NCBI GenBank assembly: GCA_002707745.1
Contig: PANU01000045.1
Span: 1 to 32,659, forward strand
From: Flavobacteriaceae bacterium
GTDB taxonomy: Bacteria; Bacteroidota; Bacteroidia; Flavobacteriales; Flavobacteriaceae
Length of the DNA stretch: 32,659 nucleotides
Direction: 5' to 3'
In this document: piece by piece, positions 16,485-23,757 of the stretch
Layout: every line of letters starts with the position of its first letter
Position numbering within the stretch: position 1 is the stretch's first letter
Program-made: the position numbers and the translations under genes
Notes under the pieces: model-generated
What the model was told of the DNA's origin: nothing
Seen by the model: only the letters and a program-made list of their open reading frames with translations
The model's database searches: none

Positions 16485-16637
16485 TTATTGTTTGTTTAAC
16501 CAATCGTTTACAACGTCCGGAGCCATAATAGACTCTACAAATGTATAAGCGCCTGTTTTTTCAGACTTTACCATTTTAATGGCTTTCGTTAAACGCTTAG
16601 ATCCTGTTTGTAATGATGCTACTGATTTCTTTGCCAT
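16485..16637 (-). CDS. DUF4295 family protein (50 residues)
   Basis: A 50-residue gene read by hand on the minus strand from ATG 16637 to TAA 16485. The protein begins MAKKSVASLQTGSKRL, continues with TKAIKMVKSEKTGAYTFVES and ends APDVVNDWLNKQ. This matches the small basic DUF4295 proteins that sit after rpmG in Bacteroidota. The N-terminal half is highly basic, so a ribosome-associated role is likely, but the function is unproven. It starts 8 bp after the rpmG stop and is clearly part of the rpmB-rpmG transcript. Confidence 0.93.
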   Translation of the reverse strand: MAKKSVASLQTGSKRLTKAIKMVKSEKTGAYTFVESIMAPDVVNDWLNKQ

Positions 16638-16645
16638 AACTCAAC

Positions 16646-16828
16646 TTATTTTATCTCTTTATGAACCGTCATTTTTTTAAGGATAGGGTTGAATTTCTTC
16701 AACTCCATACGGTCCGGAGTGTTCTTTTTATTTTTTGTAGTGATGTAACGAGATGTTCCCGCCTGTCCACTTTCTTTGTGCTCGGTACATTCTAAAATTA
16801 CCTGAACTCTGTTTCCTTTTTTAGCCAT
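16646..16828 (-). CDS. rpmG: 50S ribosomal protein bL33
   Basis: 60 residues, [20 protein letters not shown] then [20 protein letters not shown], matching bL33. It has a single Cys (residue 14) and lacks the two CxxC pairs of the zinc-binding form, so it is the C-minus type. It is part of the large subunit near the E site. The gene lies between rpmB (24-bp gap) and DUF4295 (8-bp gap). Confidence 0.97.
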   Translation of the reverse strand: MAKKGNRVQVILECTEHKESGQAGTSRYITTKNKKNTPDRMELKKFNPILKKMTVHKEIK

Positions 16829-16852
16829 TTCTTGATGCTTTTATATAGGTGA

Positions 16853-17092
16853 CTATTGGTTTAAGAAGCCTTTTGCACGGGCTTCCTTCACTACAGCGTA
16901 GATACCTTTTTTATTGATGTCTTTTAATACAGAAGTACACACTTTAAGTGTTAACCACTGGTCTTCTTCTGGGATGTAGAAACGTTTTTTAACGAGGTTT
17001 ACGTTAAATTTACGCTTTGTCTTGTTCATCGCGTGGGATACGTTGTTCCCTACCATTGCTCTTTTGCCCGTAAGCTCACAAACTCTTGACAT
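16853..17092 (-). CDS. rpmB: 50S ribosomal protein bL28
   Basis: 79 residues, opening MSRVCELTGKRAMVGNNVSH, the bL28 signature, followed by the basic segment NKTKRKFNVNLVKKRF and the ending KARAKGFLN. It is a large-subunit protein needed for subunit assembly. It heads the rpmB-rpmG-DUF4295 operon, driven by a well-formed promoter at 17128-17158 with a leader of roughly 30 nt. Confidence 0.97.
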   Translation of the reverse strand: MSRVCELTGKRAMVGNNVSHAMNKTKRKFNVNLVKKRFYIPEEDQWLTLKVCTSVLKDINKKGIYAVVKEARAKGFLNQ

Positions 17093-17127
17093 TACTGTAT
17101 TCTTTTAAGTTATTTTAAAACAGGGTG

Positions 17128-17158
17128 CAAATTTAATTAAATTAATTGGTTTGAACAA
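17128..17158 (-). promoter_or_regulatory. rpmB promoter (-33 TTG, -7 TAAATTTG)
   Basis: Minus strand: TTG at 17156-17158, a 20-bp spacer, TAAATTTG at 17128-17135, continuing GCACCC. Spacing and both boxes fit the Bacteroidota primary sigma factor. It lies just downstream of the cinA stop (17210), giving the ribosomal genes independent transcription. Confidence 0.7.
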
Positions 17159-17209
17159 CAAAAGGAAACTAAAAAAGTTTGATATTTAAAAGTTGTTGTA
17201 AAAAGCATC

Positions 17210-18457
17210 TCAATTTTTCAGAATTTCTTTAAGCAGCATTTCAAAAGCTTTGTTGGTGGCCTTTTTAATGACCCGTTCCCGAAGGTTTCCAAAACTGAAT
17301 TTTTCAGAAAAAACACCACTTGGGGAGGCAATGGCTATGTAAACTGTTCCTACCTCATCTTCCCCGTCTCCTTTTGTAGGGCCTGCAATTCCCGTAGTTG
17401 CCAATGCATAATGAGTCCCAAAAAGTTTTGCACATTGGGTTGCCATAGCCTGGGCAACCTGTGCGCTAACAACGGTATGTTTTTGTATTAATGTTTCGTC
17501 TACTCCAAGCACAGAGACTTTTTGATGGGTCTCATACGGCACCACACTTCCTTTAAAATATGCAGAGGCACCCGGCACGGCTGTTATTTCTCGTGCTATA
17601 GCACCTCCTGTGCAGCTTTCTGCCAGGCTTAAAGATTCTTTTTTTAAATCTAAAAGTGAGGCTATTCGTTCCTGTATATTAGTATCATCTTCATACCCAA
17701 CGGCTATATCTTTTAAAAGGGCATACAACAAATCCATTTGTTGCTCCACAGCTTCTTTCAACTTTTTTTCGTTTGGTCCTGTAGATGAAAGTCTTAAACG
17801 CACACGTCCCAAAGAGGGTAAATATGCCAGTTTTATAGCTGTAGGGAGTGCCTCTTCCCAATCCTTAATTTGTTCCTGTATCTCGCTTTCTCCTTTTCCG
17901 TAAGTAAGCAAGGTTTTATGATAAATATAGGGACGCTTGTATTTTTTGATGACACGCGGAAGCACTTCCTGTGTTAACAAATGTTTCATCTCATAAGGGA
18001 CACCAGGCATAGAGACAAATACAGTATTCTCTTTTTCCATCCACATTCCCGGGGCTGTACCATGTATATTATTTAAAATTGTAGCGGTAGCAGGAACCAT
18101 AGCTTGCACAAGATTACTGAGCAAGGGTTCTCGTTTAATATACGTTCTAAAAATATGTTTTATATTGCTAAGGACCTGCTGATTTTCTACCAGGGTATCA
18201 CCTAAAAATTTACAAAAGGTTTGTTTGGTAATATCGTCTTTTGTAGGTCCCAATCCCCCTGTAACCAACACCAAGTCTACTCGTTTTTTGGCATCTTCCA
18301 GTGCAGAAAGGATATGGGTTTCGTCATCCTGAATAGAAGTAATTTGATATACTTTTACCCCAATTGCATTCAATTGCTGACTAATAAAAGCTGAATTGGT
18401 GTCTACAATTTGTCCGATAAGGATTTCGTCACCTATTGTAATAATTTCTGCTAGCAT
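17210..18457 (-). CDS. cinA: CinA: nicotinamide-nucleotide amidase / competence-damage protein
   Basis: A 415-residue two-domain CinA. The N-terminal MoCF-like (COG1058) domain starts MLAEIITIGDEILIGQIVDTN and carries VTGGLGPTKDDITK; this domain is linked to NAD by-product hydrolysis. The C-terminal PncC-type amidase (about 255-415) has LAESCTGGAIARE and ATTGIAGPTKGDGEDEVGTV, which deamidates nicotinamide mononucleotide in pyridine nucleotide salvage. Length and motifs are complete. Its ATG directly abuts the Hpt stop codon, so the genes are translationally coupled. Confidence 0.95.
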   Translation of the reverse strand: MLAEIITIGDEILIGQIVDTNSAFISQQLNAIGVKVYQITSIQDDETHILSALEDAKKRVDLVLVTGGLGPTKDDITKQTFCKFLGDTLVENQQVLSNIKHIFRTYIKREPLLSNLVQAMVPATATILNNIHGTAPGMWMEKENTVFVSMPGVPYEMKHLLTQEVLPRVIKKYKRPYIYHKTLLTYGKGESEIQEQIKDWEEALPTAIKLAYLPSLGRVRLRLSSTGPNEKKLKEAVEQQMDLLYALLKDIAVGYEDDTNIQERIASLLDLKKESLSLAESCTGGAIAREITAVPGASAYFKGSVVPYETHQKVSVLGVDETLIQKHTVVSAQVAQAMATQCAKLFGTHYALATTGIAGPTKGDGEDEVGTVYIAIASPSGVFSEKFSFGNLRERVIKKATNKAFEMLLKEILKN

Positions 18458-18802
18458 CTATTGAATATCGAAATCTCTCTTTAACTCCTCAATAACAGTA
18501 GTTACGGTGGAGACTACTTTTTCGACATTTTCCAGAATGGCGGTAACACTTTTAGAAGTTTTTGTCCACGTTTCTATGGTTGTAATATCTTTTTCTAACC
18601 CAAGTCCAAACATTTCGAAATTGGGTTTCATTTTATGAGCAAATTGATATGCCAGGTCTTTATTGTTATTTGAAACAGCTTCTTCTAAAGCTGCCAAGTC
18701 TGGTGGTATTTCGTCCAAGAAGGTTTGTGCCACCACTGCCATAAAATCTTCATCATCACCTGCAATTTCCCGTAGGCTCTCTATAGAATAATGTGTATCC
18801 AT
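18458..18802 (-). CDS. Hpt domain phosphotransfer protein
   Basis: 114 residues forming a single histidine-phosphotransfer four-helix domain. The phospho-accepting His is His56 in QFAHKMKPNFEMFGL. DEIPPDLAALEEA (30-42) is the helix before it. It would relay phosphate between a hybrid kinase and a response regulator. No receiver or kinase gene is adjacent, so its partners are elsewhere. The coding sequence abuts its neighbours with no spacer at either end (stop/start junctions with the FAH gene upstream and cinA downstream), so it is certainly part of that operon. Confidence 0.88.
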   Translation of the reverse strand: MDTHYSIESLREIAGDDEDFMAVVAQTFLDEIPPDLAALEEAVSNNNKDLAYQFAHKMKPNFEMFGLGLEKDITTIETWTKTSKSVTAILENVEKVVSTVTTVIEELKRDFDIQ

Positions 18803-19414
18803 TTATTTTACTTTTATTGAAAAGGCTTGCTCTTCTTCCAAAAATCCTTTTAAAATGTCGTTTGGGGAAACTTTACCCACACCAGCTGGAGTGCCTGTAA
18901 AAATAACATCTCCAATTTTTAAGGTAAAGTATTTTGAAACATACTCAATTAGCGCATCTATTTTCCACAACATTAATGCTGTAGAAGCCTGTTGCACAAT
19001 TTCCCCGTTTTTTTCTAATCTAAAGGTAAGGTCTTTAAGGTTTGTAAACGTATTTTTTTTAAAAAAATTACCAATTACTGCTGCACCGTCAAAACTTTTT
19101 GCCTTCTCCCATGGCAAACCCTTTTCCTTTAATTGTTGCTGTAGGTCACGTGCGGTAAAATCTATTCCCAGTCCAATTTCGTCATAATATTTATGTGCAA
19201 ATTTTTCCTGTATGTGTTTTCCAATCTTGTTAATCTTTACCAGTACTTCCACTTCATGATGAATTTCGGAAGAAAAATCTGGAATGAAAAAAGGTTGTTT
19301 TTTCAGCAAAATTGAAGTGTCCGGCTTCATAAAAATTACAGGATCACTGGGACGATCATTTGCCAGTTCTTTAATATGGTCTGTGTAGTTTCGACCTATG
19401 CAAATAAGTTTCAT
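18803..19414 (-). CDS. Fumarylacetoacetate hydrolase family protein (FAHD1-like acylpyruvase)
   Basis: 203 residues, starting MKLICIGRNYTDHIKEL, the usual start of short FAHD1-type enzymes. Metal ligands fit Glu54 and Glu56 (HHEVEVLVKI) and Asp85 (GIDFTARD), with the same 2 and 29 residue spacing as FAHD1. SFDGAAVIG and FTGTPAGVG are further family motifs. Members cleave acylpyruvates or decarboxylate oxaloacetate with Mg/Mn; the substrate here is not determined. Cytoplasmic. It is the upstream partner of Hpt and cinA with zero-gap junctions and follows the exonuclease gene by 56 bp. Confidence 0.92.
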   Translation of the reverse strand: MKLICIGRNYTDHIKELANDRPSDPVIFMKPDTSILLKKQPFFIPDFSSEIHHEVEVLVKINKIGKHIQEKFAHKYYDEIGLGIDFTARDLQQQLKEKGLPWEKAKSFDGAAVIGNFFKKNTFTNLKDLTFRLEKNGEIVQQASTALMLWKIDALIEYVSKYFTLKIGDVIFTGTPAGVGKVSPNDILKGFLEEEQAFSIKVK

Positions 19415-19470
19415 GAGCGTTATTAGTTGGCTGCGAGTAGTTAGTAAATAACAACTTGGCTTCGCTTATT

Positions 19471-20244
19471 TTATAATTTATTATTTAACTTTTGAAGTTT
19501 TAGTCTGGTTAACACTTTTTTGGTATAAAGGGGGAAATCGGCATTTAGGAGCCACCCAAAATAACCAGGCTCTTGTTCCATAACATCTTCCACCAATTTT
19601 CCACGATGCTTTCCAAAAGAGAAAACCTCTCTTCCTTGTTTGTCATATCCTATATATCCGGCAAAATCCACATAATTTTTATGAGCGCTGTATTGAGCTA
19701 AAAATGAAGTGTCATTTTCCAAATCGGTGTATCTATCTAATTGTGCTTTTAAAACTTCGTAGGTAGCATTGGTATCGGCTGCTGCGCTGTGGGCATCTAT
19801 TAATTCTTTATCGCAGTAAAATTTGTACGCTGCCGCTAAGGTTCTTTTTTCTTTTTTATGAAAGATGGTCTGCACGTCTACAGCCAGATTTTTTTTGAGG
19901 TCTAGATTTGCTTCTACCCTTTCCAGTTCTTCGGCTAAAAGCGGAATATCGAACCTGTTACTGTTATACCCTGCCAGATCACTATCCTTTAGCATTTCCT
20001 GAATTTTTGGAGCTAACTCTTTAAACGTAGGCTCGTTAGCAACCATCTCGTCACTTATTCCGTGAATGGCTGTTGTAGCTGCCGGAATTGGCACCGTTGG
20101 GTTTACCCGCCAGGTATAGCTCTCTTTGTTTCCGTTAGGAAATACTTTTAAAATGGCGATTTCTACAATGCGGTCTTTTGCGACGTTGGTTCCTGTGGTC
20201 TCCAGATCGAAAAAACAGATGGGACGGCTTAGATTTAATTCCAT
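19471..20244 (-). CDS. DnaQ-like 3'-5' exonuclease with C-terminal DUF3820-like domain
   Basis: 257 residues. The N-terminal DEDDh exonuclease has Asp13 and Glu15 (FFDLETTGT), Asp99 (SNRFDIPLL), His152 and Asp157 (DAHSAAADT), so the catalytic set is complete. Residues about 195-245 (GYDKQGREVFSFGKHRGK, then GYFGWLL) resemble the small DUF3820 module found after DnaQ-type nucleases. It may serve proofreading or repair; it is not fused to a polymerase. A TACCTTTG box lies 18 bp before the ATG. It may head the exonuclease-FAH-Hpt-cinA unit. Confidence 0.92.
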   Translation of the reverse strand: MELNLSRPICFFDLETTGTNVAKDRIVEIAILKVFPNGNKESYTWRVNPTVPIPAATTAIHGISDEMVANEPTFKELAPKIQEMLKDSDLAGYNSNRFDIPLLAEELERVEANLDLKKNLAVDVQTIFHKKEKRTLAAAYKFYCDKELIDAHSAAADTNATYEVLKAQLDRYTDLENDTSFLAQYSAHKNYVDFAGYIGYDKQGREVFSFGKHRGKLVEDVMEQEPGYFGWLLNADFPLYTKKVLTRLKLQKLNNKL

Positions 20245-20261
20245 TGGTATAATTTATGCTA

Positions 20262-20269
20262 CAAAGGTA
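20262..20269 (-). promoter_or_regulatory. -7 promoter box TACCTTTG of the exonuclease gene
   Basis: A perfect TAnnTTTG match on the minus strand in the 45-bp space between two divergent starts. A second match, TATTTTTG at 20278-20285 on the plus strand, sits too close to the ATG at 20290 to be its ordinary promoter. Confidence 0.5.
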
Positions 20270-20289
20270 ACAATTGTTATTTTTGTGAA

Positions 20290-20907
20290 ATGGTTAAAAA
20301 TATTCTTTTTCTCGTGCTATTATTTTCAACGCTGGGTACCTACGCACAAGGTCTTAAAGTGCTTATTACCGAAAAGAAACGGGGAAAGCGTGTACTCCTT
20401 ATGGCCGAAAACAAAACAGCAGACACCCTAAATGTTTTTTTAATGGTGAATGCTACGGGGTATCGTAAAAGTGCTTCTAAGCCTGTGATTAAAAATATCC
20501 CGCCAGGCAAAAAAACACCCATGATAACACTTATTGAAATGGATGGGGAAACCTCAAAATACACGTACGACCTTATTGTAAATGAAGAACAACGGGGCAT
20601 TACCATTTCAGAAGATAACCAAGCAACCGATATTCAAAAAAACATACAAGACAGAATCGTTATTTTTTCTACGGAAGGTTGCGAAAAATGCACAGCACTT
20701 TCTAAAGCTCTTACTGAAAAAAACATGGAGCACCGCGTGATCGGTATTACTGAAAATCCAGTAATTTACAGACAATTTATGACGTTTATAGAAGACCAAT
20801 TAACCCTGGAAACTAAAATACGCTTTCCGATAATCTGGAATAAAACGTACACTATTTTTGGGTTTGAGGAAATCGAGCATGTGGTTAATGAGCTAAAAGG
20901 GGAGTGA
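20290..20907 (+). CDS. Exported protein with C-terminal glutaredoxin-like domain
   Basis: 205 residues. The signal peptide MVKNILFLVLLFSTLGTYAQ is probably cut after TYA. Residues 22-115 form a beta-rich domain I do not recognise. Residues 122-205 are glutaredoxin/thioredoxin-like: VIFSTEGCEKCTAL with redox pair Cys131-Cys134, and RFPIIW as the cis-Pro element. Cys pairs in exported proteins of this type act in envelope disulfide handling. No partner gene is adjacent. The gene is divergent from the exonuclease with a 45-bp gap and converges on the AT-rich lipoprotein. Confidence 0.8.
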   Translation: MVKNILFLVLLFSTLGTYAQGLKVLITEKKRGKRVLLMAENKTADTLNVFLMVNATGYRKSASKPVIKNIPPGKKTPMITLIEMDGETSKYTYDLIVNEEQRGITISEDNQATDIQKNIQDRIVIFSTEGCEKCTALSKALTEKNMEHRVIGITENPVIYRQFMTFIEDQLTLETKIRFPIIWNKTYTIFGFEEIEHVVNELKGE

Positions 20908-20983
20908 TTTATACCTATTTGATATGCGTTATTAGTTTTTTTTCAAAAACGTGCCAATTAGAAAATTTTAAAAAAAACAAACA

Positions 20984-22189
20984 TTAATTTTCAACAAAGA
21001 TATAAGAATATGAGAACACTTTATTTGATGAAATAGTTAGTGTTTCAGGATAACCAAATGGAGTATACGTATATAAATATTCCGCTGTACCCCCTTCACT
21101 TATACTTTTCACAATATTATTTTTATTCTCAAAGTCAATAAGAGCTGTATTTAAATGTAATCCGTTAAATGGTGTCCCCATAGATAGCCTATTATTCTTA
21201 CCAATCATCCCATAATTACCAGAACCCAAAGCATGTCGTGAATTTTGATTATCAAAAACAAATTGCATATTATTTCCACCACCATTAATTCTAGTCATAT
21301 TTCCATCTGTATAATCAAATTCTGTCACATACCCAGAATTTGCTCCTACTAAAGTAAGAGTATGAGTTATTGGTAGTCCTTCATTGTTAAATTCTAAATT
21401 GACAATAGCGTCATATTCGTATGAATTTCCCCCTTTCCAATCATCTTGTTTAAAATGATAGGTATATTCAATTTGACTTATACGATCCAACGTTATTGTT
21501 GTTTCGTGCGGTCCACAAAAACTTGAAGATGTAACAGTTTTTAACACATTATTTTCATAGAAATAGCTAATATTTTCTGAACAAATCCCTCCAAATATAT
21601 TATTAATCTCTCTTTCTTTTTTTATTCTACTTTCATTATCATATTCAACTGTATATTCGCGAAATTGGAATCCATCCACATCACTATCAACTCTTCCAAT
21701 TAATTGATTTTCTTCATTATAGGAATAATTATAATAAAATATCTCTCCAATGGTAGATCCTGTTCGTTGTACTTCCTTCAACAAAAAAGTGTAGTTTTCT
21801 GGTGACTTTAGGGTTGTAAAGATGCTTTCTTCTGCAGTTTCTGCCTCGGCATTTTTTGCTATTATCTTTAGCTGATATTCAGTGTCAAAATTCAAATTTT
21901 CAAATGTATAATTCAAATCTTCAAGGTTACTAATTACAAGATTATTGTTCAAATACAGGTCATAGTTCAAATTTAAGTTATTTGGTCCACCTACGTCATT
22001 AGTCCAATTAACATTCGCATACCCAAACAAAGGCTCAACTTCTATAGTAAAGTTGGAGGGCGGCATTGGGTTATCTTCTTCCATCTGCTCCATTTCCTCT
22101 TGTTCCACAGCAACTTCATCATTACTAGAACACGCCATAAAAAAGGCGAAACAAATCAATACCAAAATAAAATACTTCATATTTTTCAT
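20984..22189 (-). CDS. Lipoprotein with fibronectin III-like domain and YD-like repeats
   Basis: 401 residues. The signal and lipobox end at Cys20 (FFMACSSN), and an acidic linker follows. Residues about 46-128 resemble a fibronectin type III domain (ANVNWTND, YDLYLNNN, LNFDTEYQLKIIAKNAE). The rest has Tyr-rich strand repeats (YNYSYNEENQLIGRVDSD, YTVEYDNESRIKKE, EFDYTDGNMTRINGG), similar to the loose YD-type repeats of bacteroidetal surface lipoproteins. The function is unknown. Coding DNA is noticeably AT-richer than its neighbours (sampled 60-bp blocks 27-32% GC), hinting at fast evolution or acquisition. An alternative ATG at 22180 would shorten the protein by three residues. Confidence 0.75.
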   Translation of the reverse strand: MKNMKYFILVLICFAFFMACSSNDEVAVEQEEMEQMEEDNPMPPSNFTIEVEPLFGYANVNWTNDVGGPNNLNLNYDLYLNNNLVISNLEDLNYTFENLNFDTEYQLKIIAKNAEAETAEESIFTTLKSPENYTFLLKEVQRTGSTIGEIFYYNYSYNEENQLIGRVDSDVDGFQFREYTVEYDNESRIKKEREINNIFGGICSENISYFYENNVLKTVTSSSFCGPHETTITLDRISQIEYTYHFKQDDWKGGNSYEYDAIVNLEFNNEGLPITHTLTLVGANSGYVTEFDYTDGNMTRINGGGNNMQFVFDNQNSRHALGSGNYGMIGKNNRLSMGTPFNGLHLNTALIDFENKNNIVKSISEGGTAEYLYTYTPFGYPETLTISSNKVFSYSYIFVEN

Positions 22190-22203
22190 AAATACAATAT
22201 AAT

Positions 22204-22239
22204 AAAAAAAACCGCTCCCAAAAAAAGGGTAGCGGTTTT
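22204..22239 (-). terminator. Terminator of the E2 gene
   Basis: AAAACCGCT (22208-22216) pairs with AGCGGTTTT (22231-22239), extended by CCC/GGG around an A/T loop. Read on the minus strand it ends in a run of T. It separates the E2 gene from the lipoprotein gene downstream. Confidence 0.88.
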
Positions 22240-22265
22240 AAAAATTTTTAATTTCGATTTTTGAC

Positions 22266-23627
22266 CTACACCTCCCGCTTCACATCCCATGCCTCCAGAT
22301 AATCGGCTACAGCTTTTACAAACTGGCCTCCAAGTGCTCCATTTACTACGCGGTGATCGTAACTATGGCTCAAGAACATTTTGTAGCGAATGCCAATAAA
22401 GTCGCCATCTGGTGTTTCAATAACAGCAGGAACCTTTCTAATGGCTCCCAGAGCCAAAATCCCTACCTGTGGCTGATTGATAATTGGGGTTCCCATAATG
22501 CTTCCAAAAGTTCCTACGTTAGTAACCGTATACGTCCCCCCTTGAATTTCGTCTGGTTTTAAAGCATTCGTTCTTGCACGGCCGGCAAGATCGTTTACCG
22601 CTTTGCTCATTCCAACCAGGTTCAACTGATCTGCATTTTTGATCACAGGAACAATTAAATTACCATCTGGCAAGGCGGCTGCCATTCCTAAGTTTATATT
22701 TTTCCGCTTTATAATTTTATCACCGTCTACCGCAATATTCATCATTGGGTAGTCTTTTAGTGCTTTGGCAACGGCTTCCATAAAAATGGGCGTAAAGGTT
22801 AAATTTTCTCCTTCGCGCTTGGCAAAGCCATCTTTTACTTTTTTACGCCAGTTCCAAATATTGGTGACGTCACATTCCACAAAACTTTGTACATGTGCGC
22901 TGGTTTGTACACTCGCTACCATATGATGCGAAATGAGTTTCCCCATACGGGTCATTTCAATAATCTCATCCCCACTATTTACCGATACGGGTGCAGCAGC
23001 CTTTGCAGTAGCCGGGTTTTTAGCCTCTACTACAGTTTTTTGCTCTGCTTTTTGCTGTGTAGCAGACTGGTTGCCAGAGGTAGTTTGCTGGGCATCAAGC
23101 GACGGTGATGTGCGGTTTTCCAGATACAACAACATATCGTTTTTTGTAACACGACCATCTTTTCCTGAACCAGAAATTGCATCCAACTCCTGTTGAGAGA
23201 TACCTTCCTCTTTAGCCATATTTTTAACCAATGGTGAGTAAAAGCGATCTCCAGAGCTTTCAATAGTGGTTTGTATAGTCTCTTTAGCAGCGGTAACAGT
23301 TTCCTGAACGGCAGCAACCGATTTTACCTCAGGAGCTGTCATTTCATTATCACTTGCTTCCGTGGTGTTGGTTGCAGAGGCTTCTCCTTCAATTTGTATA
23401 ATCGCAATGGTTTGTCCTACCTGGATTACATCGTCCACTTCAAACAGTTTTTCCAGTAACACCCCATCAACCTCACTGGGCACCTCGCTATCCACTTTAT
23501 CGGTAGCAATTTCCAGTACGGCTTCGTCGGCTTCAATAGTGTCTCCCACTTCTTTTAGCCAGTTGGTAAGCGTAGCTTCTGCTACACTTTCGCCCATTTT
23601 AGGTAATTTCAGTTCAAAAGTTGCCAT
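22266..23627 (-). CDS. 2-oxoacid dehydrogenase E2 (dihydrolipoyl acyltransferase)
   Basis: 453 residues. The N-terminal lipoyl domain (1-80) has Lys44 in EIATDKVDSEVP. An Ala/Thr/Gln-rich linker follows, then a peripheral-subunit-binding domain (about 129-167, FYSPLVKNMAKEEGIS to GRVTKNDML). The catalytic core runs to SHSYDHRVVNGALGG with His425. The usual HxxxDG Asp is Asn429 here. It is the acyltransferase core of a pyruvate-, branched-chain- or 2-oxoglutarate-type complex; no E1 or E3 gene is adjacent, so the substrate is open, with branched-chain most likely from overall layout. A TAATTTTG box lies at 23655-23662. Confidence 0.93.
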   Translation of the reverse strand: MATFELKLPKMGESVAEATLTNWLKEVGDTIEADEAVLEIATDKVDSEVPSEVDGVLLEKLFEVDDVIQVGQTIAIIQIEGEASATNTTEASDNEMTAPEVKSVAAVQETVTAAKETIQTTIESSGDRFYSPLVKNMAKEEGISQQELDAISGSGKDGRVTKNDMLLYLENRTSPSLDAQQTTSGNQSATQQKAEQKTVVEAKNPATAKAAAPVSVNSGDEIIEMTRMGKLISHHMVASVQTSAHVQSFVECDVTNIWNWRKKVKDGFAKREGENLTFTPIFMEAVAKALKDYPMMNIAVDGDKIIKRKNINLGMAAALPDGNLIVPVIKNADQLNLVGMSKAVNDLAGRARTNALKPDEIQGGTYTVTNVGTFGSIMGTPIINQPQVGILALGAIRKVPAVIETPDGDFIGIRYKMFLSHSYDHRVVNGALGGQFVKAVADYLEAWDVKREV

Positions 23628-23654
23628 TACTAATTGTTATATTTTTTACGACTG

Positions 23655-23662
23655 CAAAATTA
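23655..23662 (-). promoter_or_regulatory. -7 promoter box TAATTTTG of the E2 gene
   Basis: Minus strand TAATTTTGCA matches TAnnTTTG and lies 28 bp before the E2 ATG. No convincing -33 TTG is seen. Confidence 0.45.
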
Positions 23663-23757
23663 ATCAAAAAATACAGGGTAGGAAGTTCATTTTGCGGAAA
23701 ATTATTCTTTGAAGTAGTCACATTTTACAAAAGCGTGCCAATTTTAAGCTACCAAAT

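Noticed and set aside
16312-16503. A 63-codon minus-strand frame over the terminator and hairpin element
   Set aside because: It overlaps the end of DUF4295 in another frame, runs through the terminator hairpin, and has no protein-like pattern.
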